This document shows positions 1-5,803 of a DNA stretch of 10,382 nt, piece after piece. Numbering within the stretch: the first letter of the stretch is position 1; the number at the start of each line of letters is the position of its first letter. The notes below the pieces were generated by a model, which was given only the letters and a program-made list of their open reading frames with translations, had not been told where the DNA came from and searched no databases. The DNA lies in the NCBI GenBank assembly GCA_035528295.1, contig DATKYY010000032.1, positions 1 to 10,382 on the forward strand, read 5' to 3'. The stretch is from G020353235 sp035528295 (GTDB taxonomy: Bacteria; Chloroflexota; Dehalococcoidia; Dehalococcoidales; JAUYDJ01). A program made the position numbers and the translations under genes.

Positions 1-1
1 T

Positions 2-100
2 CTGATAGCTCAGCTTGCCGGGGCAAGTCTGCCTGTAATTCTGTTTTCATCCTTGCTTATCCCACCGCTTATGCTACTTATCATCAGGATTATCCGTTAG
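2..100 (+). CDS. C-terminal end of an unidentified membrane protein (partial)
   Basis: An open frame enters from the left edge and stops at TAG 98-100, giving 32 residues. They are strongly hydrophobic (many Leu, Ile, Val), broken by a Pro-Pro pair near residue 21, and end in an Arg-containing tail, as expected of the last one or two membrane segments of an integral membrane protein. No family can be named from so short a piece. The gene converges on ybeY, with only 29 nt between the two stop codons. The call rests on composition and the open frame alone, so a chance frame cannot be excluded. Confidence 0.5.
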   Translation: MIAQLAGASLPVILFSSLLIPPLMLLIIRIIR

Positions 101-130
101 ATATTCCATGTAACATATTACTGAATATCT
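99..130. repeat. 8-bp inverted repeat between convergent gene ends
   Basis: AGATATTC (99-106) and GAATATCT (123-130) are perfect inverted copies around a 16-nt loop that holds a smaller ATGT/ACAT pairing. It lies between the stop of the left-edge membrane gene and the stop of ybeY and touches both. It could act as a weak two-way transcript end, but the stem is AT-rich and neither side has a clear U-tract, so a terminator function is only possible. Confidence 0.3.
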
Positions 131-615
131 TACTGATAGACTGACTCGATACTACCCAAAATTTCTTTCTCCCTGGCCCGCATCCGGCGCTTTTCCTCAG
201 GCTTTTCGTGGTCATAGCCCAGAAGGTGAAGCACGCCGTGAATAATGAGCAGGGCAATCTCTTTTCTAACCGGGTGCTTATGCTCTTCCGCCTGGATTAC
301 TGCCTGGGGATAGGAAATAATCACCTCGCCCAGATGCAAAACCCCGTCGGGCGGGGCAACAAAGGGCGGGGCGGAAGTCTCACCCTCCGCCGGCAGCGCG
401 GCAAGCATGCTGAAGGCAAGGACATCGGTGGGTCGGTCCCTATTTAGGTAGTCCCGGTTCAACTGCCGCACTCTTTCCTGTCCGGTAATAACCAGGCTGA
501 GCTCCGCATCGGGGCTGGCCTGCTCGGCAGTGAGGACCTGCCGGGCTACTTCCGCCAGCCAGCCTGCCTCAAGGTGAGCCTCAAAATCTTCGTCAATTAA
601 GACATTAATCTCCAT
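130..615 (-). CDS. ybeY: YbeY, endoribonuclease for 16S rRNA maturation
   Basis: The 161-residue product is a YbeY/UPF0054 zinc metalloprotein, of usual length. The signature helix HGVLHLLGYDH carries the three zinc ligands H126, H130 and H136. Other family marks are the NRDYLNRDRPTDVLAFS stretch (residues 53-69) and LGEVIIS (95-101). Family knowledge: YbeY is a cytoplasmic single-strand-specific endoribonuclease needed for 16S rRNA 3'-end processing and late ribosome quality control. The ATG gives the canonical N-terminus (MEINVLID). There is no convincing Shine-Dalgarno in front of it, and the predicted promoter puts the transcript start only about 5-7 nt upstream, so translation may be near-leaderless. 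It stands alone on its strand here, divergent from tRNA-Ser. Confidence 0.96.
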   Translation of the reverse strand: MEINVLIDEDFEAHLEAGWLAEVARQVLTAEQASPDAELSLVITGQERVRQLNRDYLNRDRPTDVLAFSMLAALPAEGETSAPPFVAPPDGVLHLGEVIISYPQAVIQAEEHKHPVRKEIALLIIHGVLHLLGYDHEKPEEKRRMRAREKEILGSIESVYQ

Positions 616-628
616 AGCGGCTCAGTCA

Positions 629-657
629 ATCATAGCACAGCTTGATAGCGCCCTCAA
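629..657 (-). promoter_or_regulatory. Promoter of ybeY, extended -10
   Basis: Read on the minus strand, TTGAGG (-35, plus 652-657) and TATGAT (-10, plus 629-634) are separated by exactly 17 bp, and TGC precedes the -10 (extended -10). Only 13 nt separate the -10 from the ybeY ATG, so the leader would be about 5-7 nt. Its -35 lies 11 bp from the -35 of the divergent tRNA promoter. Confidence 0.6.
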
Positions 658-668
658 TTCGGTCAGAT

Positions 669-697
669 TTGAGTGAAAGCAGGGGTTGTGCTATACT
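669..697 (+). promoter_or_regulatory. Promoter of tRNA-Ser, extended -10
   Basis: TTGAGT (669-674), a 17-bp spacer and TATACT (692-697), with TGC directly before the -10. The expected start is near 704, seven bases before the mature tRNA 5' end. It is the only strong rightward promoter seen upstream of miaB, so it may also supply miaB-yajC-nadB-nadC by read-through of the terminator after the tRNA. Confidence 0.65.
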
Positions 698-710
698 AGC
701 CTTGCTGACA

Positions 711-802
711 GGAGGGATCGCATAGTGGCCTAGTGCGGCCGCCTGCTAAGCGGTTACCCTGCGAAAGCGGGGTCGTGGGTTCAAATCCCACTCCCTCCGC
801 CA
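711..802 (+). tRNA. tRNA-Ser, anticodon GCU
   Basis: A complete class II tRNA. The acceptor stem is GGAGGGA (711-717) with TCCCTCC (792-798), then G discriminator and an encoded CCA (800-802). The anticodon stem is 738-742 with 750-754 (one G-U pair); the loop CTGCTAA holds anticodon GCT at 745-747, which reads AGC and AGU. The long variable arm (757-772) is a 6-bp stem capped by a GAAA tetraloop, the serine hallmark. The T arm has GTGGG TTCAAAT CCCAC. A37 in an ANN-reading tRNA normally carries t6A, not i6A, so this tRNA is not an expected substrate of the neighbouring MiaB. No duplicated 3' end was seen that would suggest an integration site. Confidence 0.97.
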
Positions 803-814
803 TGAAAACCTATG

Positions 815-839
815 CCCCTTAATAAGGGGTTTAATTTTT
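815..839 (+). terminator. Intrinsic terminator after tRNA-Ser
   Basis: CCCCTT (815-820), a 3-nt loop and AAGGGG (824-829) form a 6-bp hairpin followed by TTTAATTTTT. It lies 12 nt past the tRNA CCA and ends 12 nt before the miaB ATG. Since no good promoter lies between it and miaB, it may work as a partial terminator that sets the ratio of tRNA to downstream mRNA. Confidence 0.75.
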
Positions 840-851
840 ACCGGGAGAGTT

Positions 852-2102
852 ATGCCCCACTATCATATCTGGACCATCGGTTGCCAGATGAACAAGGCCG
901 AATCAGAAAGACTCAGCAGCCTCTTTGCCGAACTGGGCTACCAGCCCACCGAGACCGCCGAAGAAGCCAGCCTCATTGTGCTCAACAGCTGTGTGGTGCG
1001 CCAGGGCGCCGAGAACAAGGTGGTCAACAAGCTCAATGCCTTAAGACACCTGAAAGGGACAAACCCACAGCTGACCCTGGCGGTTACCGGCTGTCTGGTA
1101 AACTCCGACCTCAGCCATCTCAAGGCGCTCTTTCCCTATGTTGACTACTTTTTCCCGCCGGGAGGCTACCCGCCCTGGCTGGAAAGGGCGCAGCCACAGC
1201 TGATGCTGCCCCGCCACCCCGCGCCGACCACTTTTGTGCCCATCATTCAGGGCTGCGATAACTTCTGTGCCTACTGCATTGTCCCCTACCGCCGCGGAAG
1301 GGAGAGGAGCCGGCCCATCGCCGAAATATCCGGCGAGGTCAAAGAACTGGTAAGCCGCGGCACCAGAGAGGTAACCCTGCTCGGGCAGAATGTGGACTCC
1401 TACGGGCACGACCTGCCCGATAAACCCGACCTGGCTGACCTGCTCCAGGAACTGAACGCGATAGCGGGACTGGCCCGCCTTCGTTTCCTGACCAACCACC
1501 CCAAAGATATGAGCTTCAGGCTGATTGAGGCGGTGGCCCGGCTGGAGAAGGTCTGCGAGCAGATAAGCCTTCCCGTTCAGTCAGGCAGCAATGATATTCT
1601 GAAGGCGATGAACCGTGGCTACACCGTGGAGCACTACCGTCGGCTCGTCGCCGAGATACGGAGTAAAATACCGGAGATAGCCCTGAGCACCGATATTATT
1701 GTCGGCTTCCCCGGCGAAAGCGAAGCGCAGTTCGGGCAAACCCTGAGTTTGCTCGCTGAGATAGGGTTTGATACCGTTCATGTGGCGGTCTACTCACCCC
1801 GCCCGGGAACAGCCGCCGCCCGGGATTTTGAGGACGATATTCCGGCCACCGAAAAGAAGCGGCGGCTGGACCAGATTGAAGCGCTCCAGGAAAAGATTGC
1901 CCGCCAGATTAACGCCAGATTATTGGGCCAGACCGTTGAGGTCCTGGTTGAAGACCGGAAAAAGGGGAAGTGGCAAGGTCGCACCCGAAGTGGTAAACTG
2001 GTCTTCTTCAGCAGTAATGCTGACTGCCGGGGGCGGCTGGTTAAAATTAAGATTGAGAAAACCAGTCCCTGGTCATTACAGGGTAAAGTTAAACTAAAGT
2101 AA
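852..2102 (+). CDS. miaB: MiaB, tRNA-2-methylthio-N6-isopentenyladenosine synthase
   Basis: The 416-residue product is a radical-SAM methylthiotransferase, somewhat shorter than the common 440-475. The N-terminal UPF0004 domain (about 1-115) holds three cysteines for one Fe-S cluster: C11 in IGCQMN, C47 and C81. The radical-SAM core (about 128-345) has CDNFCAYC (C135, C139, C142), the RSRP stretch, LLGQN, QSGS and GFPGE. A TRAM RNA-binding domain (about 357-415) closes the protein. GCQMN points to MiaB, not MtaB (GCKVN) or RimO (GCPKN). Family knowledge: it adds a methylthio group to i6A37 of tRNAs reading UNN codons, using SAM and iron-sulfur clusters. GGAG four bases before the ATG supports the start. 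It heads the run with yajC and nadBC. Confidence 0.95.
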   Translation: MPHYHIWTIGCQMNKAESERLSSLFAELGYQPTETAEEASLIVLNSCVVRQGAENKVVNKLNALRHLKGTNPQLTLAVTGCLVNSDLSHLKALFPYVDYFFPPGGYPPWLERAQPQLMLPRHPAPTTFVPIIQGCDNFCAYCIVPYRRGRERSRPIAEISGEVKELVSRGTREVTLLGQNVDSYGHDLPDKPDLADLLQELNAIAGLARLRFLTNHPKDMSFRLIEAVARLEKVCEQISLPVQSGSNDILKAMNRGYTVEHYRRLVAEIRSKIPEIALSTDIIVGFPGESEAQFGQTLSLLAEIGFDTVHVAVYSPRPGTAAARDFEDDIPATEKKRRLDQIEALQEKIARQINARLLGQTVEVLVEDRKKGKWQGRTRSGKLVFFSSNADCRGRLVKIKIEKTSPWSLQGKVKLK

Positions 2103-2118
2103 AGGGGGAAAGCACGAA

Positions 2119-2469
2119 ATGTTAATCCGGGGATTGATGGCAGTATCGTTTATCGCTCTACTCTCCACCAGCGGCTGTATTCCAAGCGAGATGCCTACCG
2201 AAGGCGGCGACAACCAGTTTATGTTTCTCGCCTTCATGGTGGTTATCTTCATCGGGCTGTACATGATTTTCATCAGACCGCAACGCAAGAAAGTGAAGCA
2301 GCACCAGAAGTTAGTCCTCGACCTGAAAAAGGGAGACAGGGTAATCACCGCCGGCGGAATATACGGAGTGATTGAAAAGATCAACGAAGAGAGCGCTGAT
2401 TTGAGGGTAGAGTCAGGGGCAATAATCAGGTTTGCCCGCAATGCGGTTCACGTCAAACGCGAGCAATAG
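2119..2469 (+). CDS. yajC: YajC, Sec translocon accessory protein with extra N-terminal hydrophobic segment
   Basis: The 116-residue product has the YajC core: a membrane helix at about 34-53, then IRPQRKK and the cytoplasmic LKKGDRVITAGGIYG block (69-83). Family knowledge: YajC is a small inner-membrane protein associated with SecD/SecF and YidC. Unusually, the core is preceded by a second hydrophobic stretch (about 4-18) ending in STSGC20, which resembles a lipoprotein signal peptide although the -3 position is Thr instead of Leu/Val/Ile; typical YajC has one membrane helix. The ATG has a purine-rich AGGGGG site ten bases upstream, while an internal start at M25 has only a weak one, so the long form is preferred. 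secD and secF, frequent neighbours, are absent; it lies between miaB and nadB, 16 nt after miaB. Confidence 0.88.
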   Translation: MLIRGLMAVSFIALLSTSGCIPSEMPTEGGDNQFMFLAFMVVIFIGLYMIFIRPQRKKVKQHQKLVLDLKKGDRVITAGGIYGVIEKINEESADLRVESGAIIRFARNAVHVKREQ

Positions 2470-2480
2470 AGGCGGAAGAG

Positions 2481-4034
2481 GTGAAGACCAGCTACGACTA
2501 TATTATAGTCGGCAGTGGTATTGCCGGACTCTATACTGCCCTGCTGGCCAAGGAGCAGGGCAGTGTGCTCCTCATCACCAAGGGCAGCATTGATGACTGC
2601 AATACCAAGCATGCCCAGGGGGGGATTGCCGCCGCCATCAGCAAGCATGACTCTGCCGAGCTTCACTTCAAAGATACCATCGCCGCCGGGGGCGGCTTGT
2701 GTGATGAAAAGGCGGTGCGCATCCTGGTAGACGAAGCCACCGACCGTATCAGTGACCTGGTCAACTTCGGGGTACCCTTTGACACCCTTAATGGCAAGGT
2801 TGCCCTCACCCTGGAGGCAGCCCACAGCGTACCCCGCATTCTCCATGCCGGCGGCGATGCCACCGGCGAACATATTGAAATCACCCTGAGCAACCGGGTC
2901 CGTGCCGCCAAGATCAAGGTACTTGAAGACTGCCTGGCGACCGGGATTCTGGTGGAAAACGGCCGGGTTAGAGGCGTAAGCGCCTTTCACTGCCGCCTCG
3001 GCTCCCCCGATGAATACGAGTGCCGCCACCTGATTCTGGCGACCGGTGGTGGCGGGCAACTATTCAAGTTCACCACCAACTCCGAGGTAGCCACCGGCGA
3101 CGGCATCGCCCTCGCCTTCAAGGCGGGCGCCGAGATTATGGACATGGAGTTCTTTCAGTTTCACCCCACCGCCCTGCACCTGCCCGGGGTAGCCCCCTTC
3201 CTTATCTCGGAAGCGGTCCGCGGGGAGGGGGGAGTGCTGCGCAACGCCGAGGGCTACCGCTTTATGCCCGATTATGCCCCGGAGGGTGACCTGGCACCGC
3301 GAGATGTCGTCACCCGGAGCATCGTCGCCGAGATGAAAAAAGAAGGCTCAGACCACGTCTTCATTGACGTTACCCATTTACCGCCGCGCATCATTACCGC
3401 CCGCTTCCCCCATATCTACCGCTTTTGCCTTGACCACGGCCTGAATATTACCAAAGCCCCGGTGCCCGTGGCGCCCGCCGCCCACTACATGATGGGCGGC
3501 ATCAAGGTCAACACCTGGGGAGAAACCAATATCACCGGGCTGTTCGCGGCCGGTGAAACCGCCTGCACCGGAGTCCATGGCGCCAACCGGCTCGCCTCAA
3601 ACTCAATGCTGGAAGTGGTGGTGTTTGCCAAGAGAATTATGGAAAAAACGAAAAAAGGCAGGATAATAACGGCGCCCCGGCAGAATGAAATTCGCCGCAC
3701 GTTAGGTGAAAGACAACGGGTAAAAAAGGCAATGTCAGTACCCAGCCTTTCCGCCCTGCAACAGCTACACTGGGACAAAGTGGGTATTATCCGCAACCAA
3801 GCGGGCCTGACCCAAGCCGCCGAGACCCTGACTGCCTGGCAAAAGTCCCTGCCCCAGCCCACCGACCGCCCCAGCTATGAATTAAACATCCTGGTGCTGG
3901 CCGGCCGGTTAATGACCGAGGCGGCCCTTCTCCGGGAAGAGAGCCGCGGTGCCCATTTCCGCACCGATTTCCCCCAGAGCTCCCCGGAATGGCAGCGCCA
4001 TATCGTATTCACTTCGGGTGAGACAGGTGAATAA
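2481..4034 (+). CDS. nadB: NadB, L-aspartate oxidase
   Basis: The 517-residue flavoprotein oxidises L-aspartate to iminoaspartate, the first step of de novo NAD synthesis. The FAD-binding GSGIAG (11-16) is followed by the family blocks HAQGGIAAA (44-52), LATGGGG (186-192), EFFQFHPT (223-230), RGEGG (247-251), APRDVVTR (272-279), HYMMGGI (335-341) and HGANRLASNS (366-375). These, together with the length and the nadC neighbour, favour NadB over the related SdhA/FrdA subunits. The start is GTG at 2481, eleven bases after the yajC stop, with AGGCGG just upstream; it puts the dinucleotide-binding strand at the usual place. Its end overlaps nadC by 8 nt. Family enzymes use oxygen or fumarate as acceptor; the sequence alone does not say which is used here. 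Confidence 0.94.
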   Translation: MKTSYDYIIVGSGIAGLYTALLAKEQGSVLLITKGSIDDCNTKHAQGGIAAAISKHDSAELHFKDTIAAGGGLCDEKAVRILVDEATDRISDLVNFGVPFDTLNGKVALTLEAAHSVPRILHAGGDATGEHIEITLSNRVRAAKIKVLEDCLATGILVENGRVRGVSAFHCRLGSPDEYECRHLILATGGGGQLFKFTTNSEVATGDGIALAFKAGAEIMDMEFFQFHPTALHLPGVAPFLISEAVRGEGGVLRNAEGYRFMPDYAPEGDLAPRDVVTRSIVAEMKKEGSDHVFIDVTHLPPRIITARFPHIYRFCLDHGLNITKAPVPVAPAAHYMMGGIKVNTWGETNITGLFAAGETACTGVHGANRLASNSMLEVVVFAKRIMEKTKKGRIITAPRQNEIRRTLGERQRVKKAMSVPSLSALQQLHWDKVGIIRNQAGLTQAAETLTAWQKSLPQPTDRPSYELNILVLAGRLMTEAALLREESRGAHFRTDFPQSSPEWQRHIVFTSGETGE

Positions 4035-4896
4035 ATTACCACTATCTGATAAGCAAGTAGATAAGATTATAGACCTTGCCCTGGCGGAGGATATCAGTCA
4101 AGGCGATGTCACCAGTGAGACACTGATACCAGCCGAGCTCAGGGGGAAGGCATCACTGCGGGCCAGGGCTAAAGGGATAGTGGCCGGCACCGGGGTCGCC
4201 GGGAGGGTTTTTCAGCGGGTTGACCCCTCACTCCAGATTAAAGTTTTAATTCAGGACGGAGCCGGGGTTAAACCGGGGGACATCATCGCCACCGTTTCCG
4301 GCAAAGTAGCCAGCATCCTCAAGGCGGAGCGAACCGCCCTCAATTTCCTGCAGAGGCTGAGCGGCATTGCCACCCTGACCGCCCGATATGTGGCTGAGGT
4401 AAAGGGGCTGGCTACCGAGATTCTGGACACCCGCAAGACCACGCCCGGGCTGAGAATACTGGAAAAGTATGCGGTTCGGGTGGGGGGAGGCCAAAACCAC
4501 CGCCTTCATTTGGGTGAGCTGATGCTGATTAAAGATAACCACCTGAGCGTACTGCGCGCTACCGGTATGAGCCTGAAAGATATTGTCGCCCAAGCCAAAA
4601 AGAAGGCGCCACGGGGGATAAAGGTTGAGGTTGAGGTCGGCAATGCTCAGGAAGCCGGGGAAGCAATTGCCGGCGGGGCGGATATTATTATGCTGGACAA
4701 TATGAGCCCGGAGGAAATGCGCCCGGTGGTAAGCCAGGTCCCCGACCCGATTAAAACCGAAGCCTCCGGTGGCATTAACCTGGATAATATCCGCGCCGTA
4801 GCCAAAACCGGGGTTGATTTCATCTCTATCGGCGCCCTCACCCACTCCGCCCCCGCCCTGGATATCAGCCTTGAACTCGAGCCAGCAAAATCATAG
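4027..4896 (+). CDS. nadC: NadC, quinolinate phosphoribosyltransferase (carboxylating)
   Basis: With a GTG start at 4027 the product has 289 residues, typical for the family. It converts quinolinate and PRPP to nicotinate mononucleotide, with loss of CO2. Visible motifs are LAEDISQGDVTS (19-30), ERTALNFLQRLSG (101-113), DTRKTTPG (134-141), RVGGGQNHRLHLGE (151-164), the metal/PRPP region LIKDNH (167-172), EVEVGN (201-206), MLDNM (222-226) and ASGGI (246-250). The frame stays open upstream into nadB to an ATG at 3949, but that extension is non-homologous and overlaps nadB; GTG 4018 is a nearer alternative. GGTGAG about five bases before 4027 and the 8-nt overlap suggest translational coupling with nadB. 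Its stop overlaps the convergent dtd stop. Confidence 0.93.
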   Translation: MNKLPLSDKQVDKIIDLALAEDISQGDVTSETLIPAELRGKASLRARAKGIVAGTGVAGRVFQRVDPSLQIKVLIQDGAGVKPGDIIATVSGKVASILKAERTALNFLQRLSGIATLTARYVAEVKGLATEILDTRKTTPGLRILEKYAVRVGGGQNHRLHLGELMLIKDNHLSVLRATGMSLKDIVAQAKKKAPRGIKVEVEVGNAQEAGEAIAGGADIIMLDNMSPEEMRPVVSQVPDPIKTEASGGINLDNIRAVAKTGVDFISIGALTHSAPALDISLELEPAKS

Positions 4897-5343
4897 CCTT
4901 TTATCCTGGCTATCGAGCATTATGGTTACCGGGCCATCGTTATGGATTTCCACCTGCATGTATTGCTGGAAGCGACCGGTTTCTACTTTAAGCCCGCTGG
5001 TGCGAGCCTCGGCAATAAACTTCTCGATTAGTTCTTCAGCCTGCGCCGGTGGTGCCGCCTCGACAAAGCTGGGACGGCGCCCCTTTCTGGTATCAGCTAA
5101 GAGAGTGAACTGGCTGACCACCAGCAGCTCACCCTTGATATCCAGCACGGAGAAGTTAAACTTGCCCTCTTCATCGGGGAAAATGCGCAGGTTTACCGTT
5201 CGCTGCGCCAGGTATTGCGCCTCGCTCCCGGTATCCCCGCTGGCGACACCCACCAGGACCACCAGCCCCGGCCCTATTTTGCCCACCACCTCCCCGCCAA
5301 TACTGACCGAGGCTCTGGTGACCCGCTGCAGTAGTGCCTTCAC
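4891..5343 (-). CDS. dtd: Dtd, D-aminoacyl-tRNA deacylase
   Basis: The 150-residue product matches the length and motifs of the DTD1 family. SQFTLLAD (77-84) carries the SQxT motif, and NDGPVT (135-140) carries the cross-subunit Gly-cisPro (G137-P138) that rejects L-aminoacyl esters. Family knowledge: the homodimer hydrolyses D-aminoacyl-tRNA (and glycine mischarged on tRNA-Ala), recycling the tRNA. The start codon is GTG and overlaps the stop of the upstream zinc-ribbon gene (GTGA), which implies one mRNA and coupled translation. The last two codons run into nadC from the other strand: TGA at 4891-4893 lies directly beside the nadC TAG at 4894-4896. Confidence 0.95.
   Translation of the reverse strand: MKALLQRVTRASVSIGGEVVGKIGPGLVVLVGVASGDTGSEAQYLAQRTVNLRIFPDEEGKFNFSVLDIKGELLVVSQFTLLADTRKGRRPSFVEAAPPAQAEELIEKFIAEARTSGLKVETGRFQQYMQVEIHNDGPVTIMLDSQDKRL
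4893..4913 (-). terminator. Possible weak terminator at the nadC/dtd tail overlap
   Basis: ATAGCC (4893-4898) and GGCTAT (4908-4913) form a 6-bp stem around a 9-nt loop, at the last codons of dtd. Read leftward, a short GATTTTGC tract follows, so it could weakly stop the dtd transcript. Read rightward there is no U-tract. The stem is short and the call tentative. Confidence 0.25.
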
Positions 5344-5585
5344 TCCCCAGCCGGCTCCTTCGGTTTGCCCTTGCCCGGCTTTTTCTCTTTCTTCCCGGGG
5401 TGGCTGGTCTTACGACTATCGGTAACATAGAAACCGCTCCCCCGGAAAATGACCGGAACGGAATGAATGACACGGCGGGACTTCCCCTCACACTTGGGGC
5501 AAGCGTCTACCGGTTCATCAGCAAAGTTCTGCCTTCTTTCAAAGCGATGGTGACAAAGACTGCACTCATATTCATAGGTTGGCAC
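5340..5585 (-). CDS. FmdB-type small zinc-ribbon protein
   Basis: The 81-residue product opens with MPTYEYEC and has the FmdB zinc ribbon: C8xxC11 and C29xxC32. A short strand/turn region ending GSGFYVTD (49-56) is followed by a disordered, Lys/Pro/Gly-rich basic tail (57-81). Proteins of this family are annotated as putative regulators after FmdB of methylotrophs, but the role of the small stand-alone members is unsettled; nucleic-acid contact through the basic tail is only a guess. The start is GTG, supported by GAGGTGA just upstream and by the conserved N-terminus. Its stop overlaps the dtd start by 4 nt, so the two genes form a leftward operon; a link to tRNA quality control follows from that position only. 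Confidence 0.88.
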   Translation of the reverse strand: MPTYEYECSLCHHRFERRQNFADEPVDACPKCEGKSRRVIHSVPVIFRGSGFYVTDSRKTSHPGKKEKKPGKGKPKEPAGE

Positions 5586-5607
5586 TGGTTCACCTCAACT
5601 TTAGTCA

Positions 5608-5636
5608 ATTTTATTACAATTAATCTATTAAACCAA
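5608..5636 (-). promoter_or_regulatory. Candidate promoter of the FmdB-dtd operon
   Basis: On the minus strand TTGGTT (plus 5631-5636), a 17-bp spacer and TAAAAT (plus 5608-5613) would start a transcript near 5601, giving a leader of about 16 nt that holds the GAGGTGA ribosome site. It lacks the TGN extension found in the stronger promoters here, and the AT-rich background makes chance matches likely. A TATAAT at plus 5645-5650 is an alternative -10 without a good -35. Confidence 0.4.
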
Positions 5637-5668
5637 ATTAATGGATTATAGACAACTTTTGCCTAGAC

Positions 5669-5697
5669 TTGCTTTTAAAAAGGCGGTAAAATAGACT
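5669..5697 (+). promoter_or_regulatory. Candidate promoter of the SWIM gene
   Basis: TTGCTT (5669-5674), 17 bp and TAGACT (5692-5697). A start near 5704 would give a leader of about 100 nt containing the hairpin at 5750-5784. Both hexamers are imperfect and no TGN extension is present. Together with the leftward promoter and the hairpin, this accounts for most of the 218-nt gap between the FmdB-type gene and the SWIM gene. Confidence 0.35.
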
Positions 5698-5749
5698 TGA
5701 AGGCTGACGATAAAGAGATATGTATTGGACAGTTTACCATAGCCGAAAA

Positions 5750-5784
5750 AAGAAGCACTGAGCCGGTTTCGGGCAGTGCTTTTT
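5750..5784. terminator. Intrinsic terminator hairpin in the leader of the SWIM gene
   Basis: AAGCACTG (5753-5760) pairs perfectly with CAGTGCTT (5774-5781), extended outward by a G-U and A-U pairs. An inner CCG/CGG stem (5763-5765 with 5770-5772) is capped by GTTT. Rightward it ends in a T-run (5780-5784); leftward it runs into a CTTCTTTTTT tract, so it looks two-way. It lies only 6 nt before the AGGAGGTG ribosome site of the SWIM gene, so rightward it would be an attenuator in that leader or the end point of read-through from nadC. Leftward it would shield fmdB-dtd from folC read-through. Confidence 0.7.
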
Positions 5785-5803
5785 AAGTTTAGGAGGTGCA
5801 GTT

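Noticed and set aside
711..852. tRNA-Ser as an integration site for a mobile element
   Set aside because: No integrase, no repeat of the tRNA 3' end and no foreign-looking genes next to it.
1041..1499. 152-residue leftward reading frame inside miaB
   Set aside because: Antisense shadow of the conserved radical-SAM domain, with no ribosome site or recognisable motif.
3949..4026. Upstream extension of nadC to an ATG at 3949
   Set aside because: It lies inside the conserved nadB frame, gives a non-family N-terminus, and GTG 4027 yields normal NadC length with a ribosome site.
4246..4845. 199-residue leftward reading frame opposite nadC
   Set aside because: Mirror of the conserved nadC frame; no motif, promoter or ribosome site found.
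4814..5425. 203-residue rightward reading frame opposite dtd and fmdB
   Set aside because: It is the antisense of two well-supported genes, with Ser/Pro/Thr-rich low-complexity composition typical of a shadow frame.
5697..5724. TTGAAG-N16-TATGTA as another rightward promoter before the SWIM gene
   Set aside because: The -10 lacks the final T and matches only half the consensus; the 5669-5697 candidate has better spacing and -10.
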